DNA of 64,000 nt from contig NZ_JAMLJM010000007.1 of assembly GCF_023635005.1 (NCBI RefSeq), forward strand, positions 85,698-149,697. The letters are read 5' to 3'. Both the position numbers and the translations under genes were made by a program. Below the pieces are notes generated by a model that saw nothing but the letters and a program-made list of their open reading frames with translations, did no database searches and had not been told where the DNA came from. Origin of the DNA: Flavobacterium luminosum. Its GTDB lineage: Bacteria; Bacteroidota; Bacteroidia; Flavobacteriales; Flavobacteriaceae. Of the stretch, positions 25,868 to 34,396 are shown piece by piece (the first letter of the stretch is position 1; each line of letters begins with the position of its first letter).

Positions 25868-26040
25868 GAATTTATTGTTTACATACTCCACTCCGAAAAA
25901 TTAGATAAATAGTATATTGGCGTTACAGAAAATCTTACCCGAAGATTAGACTTCCATCTTAATGACACACAATCTAGAGAATTCAGATAGTAATGGTATT
26001 ATAAAACAACCCCTGAAGATTATACCGATATCAGAATTTA
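25868..26040 (+). pseudogene. Degraded GIY-YIG nuclease-family gene
   Basis: One frame reads EFIVYILHSEKLDK-stop-YIGVTENLTRRLDFHLNDTQ, then SREFR, two stops, and WYYKTTPEDYTD. This is the start of a small UvrC-type GIY-YIG protein: the VYIL strand stands for the GIY half, YIG follows, and LTRRL carries the catalytic Arg region. Stops at 25910-25912, 25988-25990 and 25991-25993 interrupt it, no start codon is retained, and the C-terminal half is not recognisable. It sits between the tRNA-Asn terminator and the aldehyde dehydrogenase. Intact relatives are about 85-100 residues and are common in this group. A dead gene; too short and broken to appear as an open frame. Confidence 0.72.
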
Positions 26041-26084
26041 CGTTTCTTTAAAAAACGTAACTTTACATTTTATTGAATAATAAT

Positions 26085-27374
26085 ATGTTGTCAAAAATAA
26101 ATATCGCAAACGAAGCTTTCGGAAATTGGAAAAAGAAAACCATAGCAGAGCGCATGGTATTGGTGAAGAACCTACAATTAGAGTTGGAAAAAAACCGAAA
26201 CTATTATGCCACTCTCATCACCAAAGAAATGAACAAACCGATCACACAATCTTTGGCCGAAGTAGATAAATGTGGACTATTATGTGATTTTTACATCAAC
26301 AATGCGGCTGTATTTCTAGAAACTAAACACATCAAAACGGAAGCTGTTGAAAGTTTTGTAACTTATGAACCTTTGGGTGTTTTATTAGGCATTATGCCTT
26401 GGAATTTTCCATTTTGGCAAGTATTCCGATTTGCAATCCCATCTATTATAGCGGGCAATGTCGTTTTGGTCAAACACGCTAGTAATGTACCGGAATCGGC
26501 ACAGAGTATAGAAAATTTATTCATCAAAAGTGGGTTTCCTGAAGGAATTTACCAAAATATTGCCATTAAGAGTGATAAAGTCTCCGAAATAATAGCGCAC
26601 CCTTTCGTAAAAGCTGTTTCTCTAACCGGAAGTGAAGCCGCAGGAAGTAGTGTTGCCGCTCAGGCGGGAAAATACCTCAAAAAATCATTATTGGAACTAG
26701 GAGGAAGTAATGCTTTTATAGTCTGTAATGATGCTAATATTGACCAAACAATTCGTATTGCAGTCAATGCACGAATGCAAAATGCAGGACAAAGCTGTAT
26801 TGCTGCAAAACGATTTTTAATTCATCAAGATATATTTGAAGCCTTCACTGAAAAATATAAAAAAGCATTATCAGAATTGATTCAAGGTGACCCTATGCAT
26901 CCTGAAACTCAAATAGGTCCAATGGCTCGAATAGATCTAGCAGAAGATCTAGAAAAACAAGTCAACCAATCCGTGAGTATGGGTGCCAAAATTATCTTGG
27001 GAGGCCAACGCGAAGGTGCTTTTTACAGTCCAACAATAATCACTAAAGTAACTCCTGAGATGCCAGTCTTCAAAGAAGAAACTTTTGGTCCCGTAGCCGT
27101 ATTACTTTCTTTTAAAACACTAGACGAAGCTATTGCCCTCAGCAATTTATCGGAATTTGGTCTAGGAGTTTCTATATTCACACAAAATGTAGAAAGCATT
27201 AAAACCCGAATTCCGGAATTTAACGAAGGTGCGGTTTTCATTAATGAAATGGTAAAATCTGACCCAAGGCTTCCTTTTGGAGGGGTTAAAAAGTCGGGAT
27301 ATGGTAGAGAATTAGCAGAAGAAGGCATCAAGGAATTTGTAAACACCAAAACTGTCGTAATTCAACATTTTTAA
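26085..27374 (+). CDS. Aldehyde dehydrogenase, probably succinate-semialdehyde dehydrogenase
   Basis: Oxidises an aldehyde to the acid with NAD(P)+. It has 429 residues from ATG 26085; a TTG at 26073 is less likely. Catalytic Cys238 lies in QNAGQSCIAAKRF and the general-base Glu204 in LLELGGSNAF, 34 residues apart as expected. The cofactor-binding PWNFPFWQVFR and SLTGSEAAG are present. The short length, the LGIMPWNFPFWQ motif and the C-terminal GGVKKSGYGRELAEEGIKEFVNTKTV match the Sad/YneI-type succinate-semialdehyde dehydrogenases; the substrate remains inferred. A near-consensus -7 box (TAACTTTA, 26058-26065) precedes it. Confidence 0.88.
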   Translation: MLSKINIANEAFGNWKKKTIAERMVLVKNLQLELEKNRNYYATLITKEMNKPITQSLAEVDKCGLLCDFYINNAAVFLETKHIKTEAVESFVTYEPLGVLLGIMPWNFPFWQVFRFAIPSIIAGNVVLVKHASNVPESAQSIENLFIKSGFPEGIYQNIAIKSDKVSEIIAHPFVKAVSLTGSEAAGSSVAAQAGKYLKKSLLELGGSNAFIVCNDANIDQTIRIAVNARMQNAGQSCIAAKRFLIHQDIFEAFTEKYKKALSELIQGDPMHPETQIGPMARIDLAEDLEKQVNQSVSMGAKIILGGQREGAFYSPTIITKVTPEMPVFKEETFGPVAVLLSFKTLDEAIALSNLSEFGLGVSIFTQNVESIKTRIPEFNEGAVFINEMVKSDPRLPFGGVKKSGYGRELAEEGIKEFVNTKTVVIQHF

Positions 27375-27394
27375 ACAAAAAACACAGTAATAAA

Positions 27395-27425
27395 AAAGGG
27401 ATAGCTAAAAACTATCCCTTTGTTT
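27395..27425. terminator. Bidirectional terminator
   Basis: Stem AAAGGGATAG (27395-27404) with CTATCCCTTT (27412-27421) between convergent genes, A/T runs on both sides. Confidence 0.88.
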
Positions 27426-27428
27426 ATA

Positions 27429-28868
27429 TTAAAAGAACCATGAGGCTATTAAAATGGCGGTAATCACACAGATCAAATCAATTAGCAACATCATTCCTAA
27501 AGTGTATCGCGTATTTTTAATATTCACCGATCCAAAATAAACGGCTATAACATAAAAAGTAGTTTCGGCACTACACTGAAAAATACAAGCCAAACGTCCC
27601 GTTAAAGAGTCCGGTCCAAAACTTCGCATTGCATCAATCATAAATCCTCTAGAACCACCAGAACTAAAAGGACGAAGCATTGCTACTGGCAGTGAATCGG
27701 TAATTTGTTTGCTTACTCCAATATTCGAAAAGACGAAAGAAATCCCGTTACTGATTATCTCAAACAAACCGCTGTTTCTAAAGAAAGAAATAGCCACTAA
27801 CATTCCCATCACATAAGGGAAAATCTTCACTCCTGTATTTAATCCATTCTTAGCTCCTTCAACAAAAGTATCAAAAATAGTAGTCCCTTTTTCAGCGAAT
27901 TTTTTCTCATTCTTAAATGCAAAAATCAAAGTAATTGCAATGATGGAAATCAACATCAATCCAGAAAGATTCCCAGTAAAATAATTTTTACCTATAAGAT
28001 CTAATCCATTAATGTAAAATAAAAGACCAGCAATTGCAGCTATAATAGTTGTGATAGCCAAAACCAACGAAGCACTTCTAAAATTAATACGTTGCTTTAT
28101 TCCTACTAAAATAAAGGCCGCAATAGTTCCTACGAAAGAAGTTATGATGCATGGCAACATTACATCTGCAGGATTAGCTGCGTTTTCAGCCGCACGATAT
28201 CCAATAATTGAAGTTGGAATCAAAGTCAATCCGGCAGCGTGCAAACACATAAACATAATTTGTGCATCACTAGCTTTATCTTTTTCAGGATTAATTTCCT
28301 GTAAACTTTCCATAGCTTTTAATCCAAAAGGAGTCGCTGCTGAATCTAATCCAAGAAAATTCGCCGCAAAATTCAAGGTCATGTATGAAATAGATTCATG
28401 GTTCTTCGGTACCGAAGGAAATACTTTCGCAAAAACAGGGCTTAATTTTCGTGCTAACCTTTCCGAAGCACCTGAAACGATCAACAATTCCATTAATCCA
28501 CAGAAGAAAGCCAAATAAGCAATTAAAGGAATAATTAAATCGGTTAAACTGTTTTTACAGGTAGGCAACAAACCGTCCGATTTCTGAACACCGCTGTATA
28601 ATTTTACCGTTTGACTCTTATACACATAAGTTGTATCCGGATTTGAAGTATCTCTATCAACCACCATCGTCATTTCGGGTGCTTTTTCGATACTATCAGC
28701 AACAAACTTCGGTATTTCGTTAAGATATTTTTCAGAGACCAAAATTGGTTCATCTTTTTTACCGTTTAACACATAATCTATCGAATAACTGCTTCCGGTA
28801 AATAATCCAACTACAACAAAAAGAATCGAAGAAATAAAAATAACGAGCCAAAACCTGCTTAAAACCAT
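27429..28868 (-). CDS. Nucleoside-recognition (Gate) domain membrane protein, SpmA-SpmB fusion type
   Basis: A 479-residue polytopic protein. After a signal-anchor helix and a short extracytoplasmic segment, an SpmA-like Gate domain (LTDLIIPLIAYLAFFCGLMEL, FAANFLGLDSAATPFGLKAM) is followed by an SpmB-like Gate domain (FPYVMGMLVAISFFRNSG, LRPFSSGGSRGFMIDAM, QCSAETTFYVIAVYFG). In spore formers the two halves are separate maturation proteins; in Bacteroidota the fused protein is usual and unrelated to spores. The substrate is unknown, and transport of a nucleoside-like or ionic compound is only suggested by the domain name. Confidence 0.85.
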   Translation of the reverse strand: MVLSRFWLVIFISSILFVVVGLFTGSSYSIDYVLNGKKDEPILVSEKYLNEIPKFVADSIEKAPEMTMVVDRDTSNPDTTYVYKSQTVKLYSGVQKSDGLLPTCKNSLTDLIIPLIAYLAFFCGLMELLIVSGASERLARKLSPVFAKVFPSVPKNHESISYMTLNFAANFLGLDSAATPFGLKAMESLQEINPEKDKASDAQIMFMCLHAAGLTLIPTSIIGYRAAENAANPADVMLPCIITSFVGTIAAFILVGIKQRINFRSASLVLAITTIIAAIAGLLFYINGLDLIGKNYFTGNLSGLMLISIIAITLIFAFKNEKKFAEKGTTIFDTFVEGAKNGLNTGVKIFPYVMGMLVAISFFRNSGLFEIISNGISFVFSNIGVSKQITDSLPVAMLRPFSSGGSRGFMIDAMRSFGPDSLTGRLACIFQCSAETTFYVIAVYFGSVNIKNTRYTLGMMLLIDLICVITAILIASWFF

Positions 28869-28934
28869 GCCTTAATTTTTTTGTAAAGATATTTAAATTT
28901 TTATACTGAAAAGATTGTCAAAAAAGTGAAAACA

Positions 28935-29648
28935 CTACACATGAATAATTTCTTCTTCAACCAACAAATCTTCTCTACGCAAACGGAGTAAAATTTGCGC
29001 CACGGCGATTACATCTTTTTCACAATAGGTAACAATACGATCGATATCCTTTTCAATATAAAAAACAGAAGCCACTTCACTGCCGTCAATATCGTCTTTT
29101 GGCGAAGGAATACCTAACACATTAGTTAGCAACTTTAGAGAAGTATAATGTTTATAATCACCAAATTTCCATAATTCCAGCGTGTCTAAATGTGGAACTT
29201 CCCACGGTTTTTTACCAAACAAATTAAGTTTCGTAGGAATTGGAACATTATGAATAATCATTCGGCGTGCAATGAACGGAAAATCGAATTCTTTAGCATT
29301 ATGACCACACAAAACATGTTGTGGCTGACTGAAATGATTTTGTAATAAATTAGAAAAATCTTTCAAAATTTTAATTTCATCGCCAAAAAAAGAAGTTACT
29401 CTGAAATGACGAACATCTGATTTATGCGTAAAATATCCAACCGAAATACAGATGATTTTTCCAAATTCTGCCCAAATTCCCGCGCGATCATAGAACTCTT
29501 CGGGAGTAAAATCGTCTTTTCGTTGGTATTGCGTTTTGGCTTCAAAAAGTTCTTGGCGAGTTTGATCCAGATCGGAAAAATTTTCGAATTCTGGCACTGT
29601 TTCTATATCCAGAAACAAAATGTTATCCAGTTGAATTTTATCTAACAT
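28935..29648 (-). CDS. 3'-5' exonuclease, PolB-like (DEDDy type)
   Basis: A 237-residue cytoplasmic exonuclease domain. The Exo I motif is FLDIETVPEF (Asp, Glu), Exo II is CGHNAKEFDFPFIARRM (Asp), and Exo III is YCEKDVIAVAQILLRL (Asp with Tyr four residues before it). This matches the family of predicted exonucleases related to the proofreading domain of family B polymerases (PF10108), which lack a polymerase domain. Probably a DNA repair nuclease. Separated by 66 bases from the Gate-domain gene, same strand. Confidence 0.85.
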   Translation of the reverse strand: MLDKIQLDNILFLDIETVPEFENFSDLDQTRQELFEAKTQYQRKDDFTPEEFYDRAGIWAEFGKIICISVGYFTHKSDVRHFRVTSFFGDEIKILKDFSNLLQNHFSQPQHVLCGHNAKEFDFPFIARRMIIHNVPIPTKLNLFGKKPWEVPHLDTLELWKFGDYKHYTSLKLLTNVLGIPSPKDDIDGSEVASVFYIEKDIDRIVTYCEKDVIAVAQILLRLRREDLLVEEEIIHV

Positions 29649-29777
29649 TGGTCTTTAGTTTGTATATTGACGAATATAGAAAATTATAACGGATTCTTTT
29701 AAGAAAATTTTTTTACCGCTAGTTGGTTTGTTTTTCGCAAGATTCTTATCAAAAGAAAAAACTTATTGATGGAAGTA

Positions 29778-30248
29778 TTAAAATAATGTTTGTTGTTTTT
29801 GTGAAGATTCATGTTCCAAGAGCCATTTTTTTCGCCACAATCCGCCGGCATAACCTGTTAGCGAACCATCGGAACCAATGACGCGATGACAAGGTACTAT
29901 AATCCATAATGGATTTTTACCGTTGGCTGAAGCCACAGCACGGATTGCCTTGACATCTCCTAATTTTTTGGAAAGTTCTAAGTACGATATTGTTTTTCCA
30001 AAAGGAATATTTAGTAATTCCTGCCATACTTTTTTCTGAAAATCGGTACCTTGAGGATTAAGATTAATCGTAAAATCTTTTCGACTGCCTTCAAAATATT
30101 CTTGAAGTTGGGTTACTGCGTTTTGAAGCACCTTAGGGATTTCAATCGATACGCTTCCTTCGGTTGATAGGGAAATAAGAGTAATGCCGTTTGCATCACC
30201 TTCAATTTTTGTGATTCCCAAAGGAGATTGTATAAAAGCAGTTTCCAT
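29778..30248 (-). CDS. ogt: Methylated-DNA-[protein]-cysteine S-methyltransferase
   Basis: Suicide repair protein removing O6-methyl from guanine. It has 156 residues from ATG 30248 (ETAFIQSPLGITKIEG); the frame extends upstream but homology begins here. The acceptor is Cys120 in IIVPCHRVIGSDG, and the wing and helix-turn-helix region (FQKKVWQELLNIPFGKTISY, ANGKNPLWI) is complete. Short form without an Ada domain. It lies just downstream of the heme-operon terminator, so it should have its own promoter (near-match TACATTTA). Confidence 0.95.
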   Translation of the reverse strand: METAFIQSPLGITKIEGDANGITLISLSTEGSVSIEIPKVLQNAVTQLQEYFEGSRKDFTINLNPQGTDFQKKVWQELLNIPFGKTISYLELSKKLGDVKAIRAVASANGKNPLWIIVPCHRVIGSDGSLTGYAGGLWRKKWLLEHESSQKQQTLF

Positions 30249-30271
30249 GTTATAAATGTAATTATTTAAAA

Positions 30272-30297
30272 CAAAAAAAGCCATCCGAAGATGACTT
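30272..30297 (-). terminator. UUCG-loop terminator ending the heme operon
   Basis: On the minus strand AAGTCATC-TTCG-GATGGCTT forms an 8-pair stem with an extra-stable UUCG tetraloop, followed by TTTTTTTG. It sits 16 bases after the cytochrome c stop. Confidence 0.92.
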
Positions 30298-30313
30298 GAT
30301 TTTTGTTCTGTTT

Positions 30314-30694
30314 TTAAAAACTAAGCATGTACGCTTCTAGTGCTTTTAACTCTTCTTCCGGAAGATTTTTAGTTATTGCGAAATTCGTTTTCATAGTGGC
30401 ATACTGACTAGGATCTACGATTGGCTCACTTTTTTCTTGCAAGAAATCGACAATACTTCCTCCTTTTTCTCTGTAGATTTTGGCAATCTCTTTAATAGAA
30501 GGTCCTACTGTTTTTGTATCAGGCTTATGACACGTATAACAAACTCCTTTCCCGTCGAAGATCTCCTTGCCTAAATCTTCTGGTTTTTGTGTAGTTGCAG
30601 TTTCAACTTCTGCAGGTTTGCCAAAGTTCTCTTGATTTTCTTTTTTACAAGATATTAATAATCCTATAAAAACAAGAGCTAAAATTTTTTTCAT
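30314..30694 (-). CDS. Lipoprotein cytochrome c
   Basis: A 126-residue class I c-type cytochrome. The N-terminus is a lipoprotein signal (GLLISC, lipid Cys16). After an acidic linker comes one heme site, CYTCH, and a likely axial Met in YATMKTNFAI; the last helix is EEELKALEAYMLSF. It is a membrane-anchored periplasmic electron carrier. It follows hemB by 27 bases and is the last gene before the UUCG terminator, so a heme-requiring product is made with the heme pathway. Confidence 0.9.
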   Translation of the reverse strand: MKKILALVFIGLLISCKKENQENFGKPAEVETATTQKPEDLGKEIFDGKGVCYTCHKPDTKTVGPSIKEIAKIYREKGGSIVDFLQEKSEPIVDPSQYATMKTNFAITKNLPEEELKALEAYMLSF

Positions 30695-30721
30695 AATAAA
30701 ATGGTTTAGTGGAATCCTATA

Positions 30722-31720
30722 TTATTTTTGATTTAATAAAATCGCAGCTTCTTTCGCAAAATAAGTCGAAATTAAACTCGCACCCGCTCTTTTGATACAC
30801 ATTAATTGTTCCATCATAATTTTGTCATGGTCTAACCAACCTCTTTCGGAAGCCGCTTTAATCATAGCATACTCGCCCGAAACATGGAAAACCGTTACGG
30901 GAACATCCACTGCATTTTTCACTTCACGAACGATATCCAAATAAGCAATTCCCGGTTTTACCATCACCATATCAGCGCCTTCTTCCACATCCCAAAGGGC
31001 TTCTTTTACTGCTTCTATACGATTGGCGTAATCCATTTGGTAGGTTTTTTTGTCTTTTGGTACTTCTACATCAACATCTTTTGGAGCGGAATCCAAAGCA
31101 TCACGAAACGGACCATAAAAAGCCGAAGCATATTTAGCCGAATAACTCATAATGCCTACATTGTGAAATCCCGCTGCATCTAAACCTTGACGTAAACGTA
31201 ACACACGACCATCCATCATATCACTTGGGGCAACAAAATCAGCACCTGCTTTGGCATGAGAAACGGCCATTTTTACTAACGCATCATTGGTTGGATCATT
31301 TGCTACATCGCCTTTTTCGATGATTCCGTCATGTCCATAAATCGAATACGGGTCTAAAGCCACATCAGGCATTACAATCATTTCTGGACAAGCCGCTTTT
31401 ATAGCACGAATGGCTCTTTGCATCAAACCATTGTCGTTCCAAGCTTCTTTTCCAGTATTGTCTTTTAAATCATCGCTAACTTTTACATAAAGGTTTACCG
31501 CGCGAATGCCTAAAGCAAATAATTCTTTCACTTCTTCCACCGTTAAATCTAAGGTACGACGGAAAATACCTGGCATAGAAGGGATTTCTGCTTTAGTATT
31601 TTCCCCTTCCATGATAAACATCGGAAACATAAAATCAGCCGGACTCAAGCTGGTTTCGCGAACTAAACTTCTTATAGATTCGTTTACTCGTAAACGACGA
31701 CCTCTGTGTATTGGAAACAT
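30722..31720 (-). CDS. hemB: Porphobilinogen synthase (delta-aminolevulinate dehydratase)
   Basis: Condenses two 5-aminolevulinate molecules into porphobilinogen. It has 332 residues. The two active-site lysines are in MSYSAKYASAFYGPFR and MVMVKPGIAYLD. The metal-binding segment reads DVALDPYSIYGHDG instead of the Cys-rich zinc site, so this is a Mg-type rather than Zn-type enzyme. The N-terminal arm RGRRLRVNESIRSLVRET is typical. It is downstream of the four-helix-bundle gene, which separates it from hemF. Confidence 0.97.
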   Translation of the reverse strand: MFPIHRGRRLRVNESIRSLVRETSLSPADFMFPMFIMEGENTKAEIPSMPGIFRRTLDLTVEEVKELFALGIRAVNLYVKVSDDLKDNTGKEAWNDNGLMQRAIRAIKAACPEMIVMPDVALDPYSIYGHDGIIEKGDVANDPTNDALVKMAVSHAKAGADFVAPSDMMDGRVLRLRQGLDAAGFHNVGIMSYSAKYASAFYGPFRDALDSAPKDVDVEVPKDKKTYQMDYANRIEAVKEALWDVEEGADMVMVKPGIAYLDIVREVKNAVDVPVTVFHVSGEYAMIKAASERGWLDHDKIMMEQLMCIKRAGASLISTYFAKEAAILLNQK

Positions 31721-31741
31721 AATTCTAAGTTTTTTGCTTTC

Positions 31742-31764
31742 AGCTATCAGTAATCAGCTGTCAG
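31742..31764 (+). repeat. Left imperfect terminal repeat of the four-helix-bundle cassette
   Basis: Contains TATCAGTAATCAG (31745-31757) then CTGTCAGC. Read inward it matches, at most positions, the inward-reading minus strand of the repeat at 32123-32149 (AATCAGTAGTCAG). The two therefore flank the four-helix-bundle gene as imperfect inverted repeats. Confidence 0.55.
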
Positions 31765-32116
31765 CGTTATTTATTTTAATGATTAATCCATGTAACATTT
31801 TTCTGATTTCTTGAATTTTATCTATAAATGTTTCTGATTTTGATTTTTCAAGAAATAATAAATCTGCACTAAGAATAATTTGATATTCTAATTCGTTAGT
31901 TGAGCCATAAGCTATAGCTAAAAATCTAGCAAAGTCTTTATTTGAGTTTCTACCAGCTCCTTCAGCAATATTAGTCGGAATAGAACTTGAAGACCTCTTC
32001 ATTTGACTCGTTAACCCGAATAGTTCTTCTTTTGGGAAATCTTTCAATTCTTTATATAATTCCAAGGTTAATTGGTGTGATTTTTCCCAAACTTGTAATT
32101 TTTTATAATCCCTCAT
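31754..32116 (-). CDS. Four-helix-bundle protein (S23/IVP family)
   Basis: A 120-residue, mostly helical protein: MRDYKKLQVWEKSHQLTLELYKELKDFP, then FGLTSQMKRSSSSIPTNIAEG, the family signature, then two further helices. Members form homopentamers, are found in intervening sequences of 23S rRNA genes and as free-standing genes, and are related to the accessory protein Avd of diversity-generating retroelements. The molecular role of free-standing copies is unknown. It interrupts the heme operon between hemF and hemB and is bounded by short TCAG-type repeats, so it looks like an inserted cassette. No reverse transcriptase or variable-repeat gene is present nearby. Confidence 0.9.
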   Translation of the reverse strand: MRDYKKLQVWEKSHQLTLELYKELKDFPKEELFGLTSQMKRSSSSIPTNIAEGAGRNSNKDFARFLAIAYGSTNELEYQIILSADLLFLEKSKSETFIDKIQEIRKMLHGLIIKINNADS

Positions 32117-32122
32117 TTTCTG

Positions 32123-32149
32123 CTGACTACTGATTTCTGACTACTGATT
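32123..32149 (+). repeat. Right tandem repeat of the four-helix-bundle cassette
   Basis: Two exact copies of CTGACTACTGATT (32123-32135 and 32137-32149), 14-base period, filling the gap between the hemF stop and the four-helix-bundle ATG. On the minus strand they read AATCAGTAGTCAG, similar to the left repeat. Confidence 0.75.
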
Positions 32150-32151
32150 GC

Positions 32152-33054
32152 TCATACCCAATCTACAGGTTCTTTTAAAACTTTCAGTAATTTTTCTTCT
32201 TCACTTCCCACTTCTGCATGATGGTCATATACCCATTGTACGTGGGGAGGCAAGCTCATTAAAATACTTTCGATTCTTCCATTGGTTTTTAGACCGAAAA
32301 GTGTGCCTTTATCGTGAACCAAATTGAATTCTACATAACGACCACGGCGAATTTCTTGCCAAGTTCTTTGTGCTTCAGAATAGGATAAATCTTTTCTTCT
32401 TTCTACAATTGGAACATATGCTTGAAGAAATGAATTCCCAACTTCAGTTACAAAATTGTACCAATCTTCCATTTTCATGGTTTCGGTTTCTTTCAAATAA
32501 TCGAAAAACAAACCACCAATTCCTCTTGCTTCAAATCGATGTGCGTTCCAAAAGTATTCGTCACATTTCTTTTTATAGTTAGGATAAAATTCGGGATTGT
32601 GTTTGTCGCAAGCCGTTTTACAAGTTTGGTGAAAATGTTTGGCATCTTCTTCAAACAGATAATATGGTGTTAAATCTTGTCCGCCACCAAACCATTGGTT
32701 GATGATTTCTCCATTTTCATTGTACATTTCAAAATAACGCCAATTTGCATGAACCGTTGGTACCATCGGATTTTTTGGATGAATCACCAAACTCAATCCG
32801 CAAGCGAAAAAGTCCGCTTCTCCGACACCGAACAGTTGACGCATCGTATCAGGCAATTTTCCATGAACAGCAGAGATGTTTACACCGCCTTTTTCAAAAA
32901 CATTACCGTTTTCAATTACACGTGTGCGACCTCCGCCACCTTCTGGTCGTTCCCATAAATCTTCACGAAATTGAGCAATACCATCTATATCTTCTAATCC
33001 TTTACAGATTTGATCTTGTAGGTTTTGTATGTAGGTGTAGAATTTGTTTTTCAT
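32152..33054 (-). CDS. hemF: Oxygen-dependent coproporphyrinogen III oxidase
   Basis: Converts coproporphyrinogen III to protoporphyrinogen IX using O2. It has 300 residues, the normal size, with the family blocks EDLWERPEGGGGRTRVIENG, GGVNISAVHG, WFGGGQDLTPYY, RGIGGLFFDY and RRGRYVEFNLVHDKGTLFGL. The aerobic enzyme implies an oxygen-using lifestyle. It begins directly after the 99-residue ORF and is followed by the inserted four-helix-bundle cassette. Cytoplasmic. Confidence 0.97.
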   Translation of the reverse strand: MKNKFYTYIQNLQDQICKGLEDIDGIAQFREDLWERPEGGGGRTRVIENGNVFEKGGVNISAVHGKLPDTMRQLFGVGEADFFACGLSLVIHPKNPMVPTVHANWRYFEMYNENGEIINQWFGGGQDLTPYYLFEEDAKHFHQTCKTACDKHNPEFYPNYKKKCDEYFWNAHRFEARGIGGLFFDYLKETETMKMEDWYNFVTEVGNSFLQAYVPIVERRKDLSYSEAQRTWQEIRRGRYVEFNLVHDKGTLFGLKTNGRIESILMSLPPHVQWVYDHHAEVGSEEEKLLKVLKEPVDWV

Positions 33055-33354
33055 TTAATAAAAAGTAATTCCATAAAAATCTAAAATAGAAATAATTGGA
33101 CTGCTGGTTTTACGAATCAAATCCATAATTTCATTTTTCCCTATTGTAATTTTAGAATTTATGATAAAATCTAGCTCAAAGAGCGCTTCTTTTTTTAATT
33201 CATCATCTAAATCAGTAAATTCAGAAATTAATTTTTTTGCTTTTTCTGCAATATTTAAGATAGAATTTGATTCATAACCAGTATAACCGTTTCTCCCAAC
33301 TCTATCTAATTTTTCCATTAAATCATATAAATTTTGAATATTTTTTTCCATCAT
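33055..33354 (-). CDS. Hypothetical protein within the heme operon
   Basis: A 99-residue protein, no recognised domain. The sequence is charged and helical: NIQNLYDLMEKLDRVGR, then SILNIAEKAKKLISEFTDLDDELKKEALFELDFI, then a short hydrophobic end (SPIISILDFYGITFY). No signal peptide or membrane helix. It lies 10 bases after hemE and its stop abuts the hemF ATG, so it is cotranscribed. A second ATG one codon in is also possible. It may be a small accessory protein or a passenger; nothing visible ties it to heme chemistry. Confidence 0.6.
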   Translation of the reverse strand: MMEKNIQNLYDLMEKLDRVGRNGYTGYESNSILNIAEKAKKLISEFTDLDDELKKEALFELDFIINSKITIGKNEIMDLIRKTSSPIISILDFYGITFY

Positions 33355-33364
33355 TCTATTTGAT

Positions 33365-34390
33365 TTACTTCTTATATTCCTTCACCGCTTCCACAAACGC
33401 TTTAGCATGATCTACAGGAATATTTGGTAAAATTCCGTGACCTAAGTTGACGATGTATTTGTCTTTTCCGAATTCGTCAATCATTTCGTAAACCATTTTT
33501 TTGATGGTTGGAATTGGCGATAACAAACGACTTGGATCAAAATTTCCTTGCAAAGTAATATTGCCACCGGTTAAATAACGCGCATTTTTAGGCGAACACG
33601 TCCAGTCTACTCCTAAAGCCGAAGCTTTTGATTTTGACATTTCGTTCAACGCGAACCAACAACCTTTACCAAACACAATTACTTCAGTTATTGGCGCTAA
33701 TGCTTCTACAATTTGGTTGATATATTTCCAAGAGAATTCTTGATAATCTACTGGAGATAACATGCCTCCCCATGAATCGAAAATCTGAATCGCATTACAA
33801 CCATTTTTTACTTTTTCTTTTAAGTACAAAATGGTCGTATCGGTGATTTTTTGCAATAATGCATGTGCCGCTTCCGGTTGTGAAAAACAGAAACCTTTTG
33901 CTGTATCATAACTTTTTGAACCTTTTCCTTCTACCGCATAACAAAAGATTGTCCATGGTGAACCAGCAAAACCAATTAATGGCACTTCATCGTTCAACAT
34001 TTCTTTCGTTAATTTAATGGCATCCATAACATAACCCAAAGATTCATTCACATCCGGAATAAATACTTGGTTCACTTGTTCCATGGAACGAATTGGATTA
34101 GGAATAATCGGACCGATGTTGTCTTTCAATTCCACATCAATTCCCATAGCTCTGGGAACCACCAAAATATCTGAGAATAAAATAGCCGCATCAGGTTTTA
34201 CAATTCGGATCGGTTGTACGGTGATTTCAGCCGCTAACTCTGGAGTTTCACAACGAGTGAAAAAATCGTATTTGTCGCGTAATGCTCTGAATTCTGGTAA
34301 ATATCTTCCGGCTTGACGCATCATCCATACAGGTGGACGTTCAACCGTTTCTCCTTTTAAGGCTCTTAAGAATAAGTCGTTTTTTATCAT
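33365..34390 (-). CDS. hemE: Uroporphyrinogen decarboxylase
   Basis: Removes four carboxyl groups from uroporphyrinogen III to give coproporphyrinogen III. It has 341 residues with the signature [17 protein letters not shown] near residues 20-36, the catalytic Asp in [16 protein letters not shown], and [16 protein letters not shown]. The C-terminal [20 protein letters not shown] is complete. In operon order it follows hemD. Confidence 0.97.
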   Translation of the reverse strand: MIKNDLFLRALKGETVERPPVWMMRQAGRYLPEFRALRDKYDFFTRCETPELAAEITVQPIRIVKPDAAILFSDILVVPRAMGIDVELKDNIGPIIPNPIRSMEQVNQVFIPDVNESLGYVMDAIKLTKEMLNDEVPLIGFAGSPWTIFCYAVEGKGSKSYDTAKGFCFSQPEAAHALLQKITDTTILYLKEKVKNGCNAIQIFDSWGGMLSPVDYQEFSWKYINQIVEALAPITEVIVFGKGCWFALNEMSKSKASALGVDWTCSPKNARYLTGGNITLQGNFDPSRLLSPIPTIKKMVYEMIDEFGKDKYIVNLGHGILPNIPVDHAKAFVEAVKEYKK

Positions 34391-34396
34391 CTTTTT

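Noticed and set aside
28051..28518. 155-codon plus-strand frame
   Set aside because: Antisense to the Gate-domain membrane protein gene; hydrophobic complement pattern, no family similarity.
31754..32116. Diversity-generating retroelement accessory gene (Avd)
   Set aside because: The family relation is real, but no reverse transcriptase, template repeat or variable target gene lies in the surrounding 10 kb.
32123..32149. Possible phage or integron attachment duplication
   Set aside because: The 13-base copies are tandem, not spaced around an insert, and no integrase is nearby; treated as ends of the four-helix cassette.
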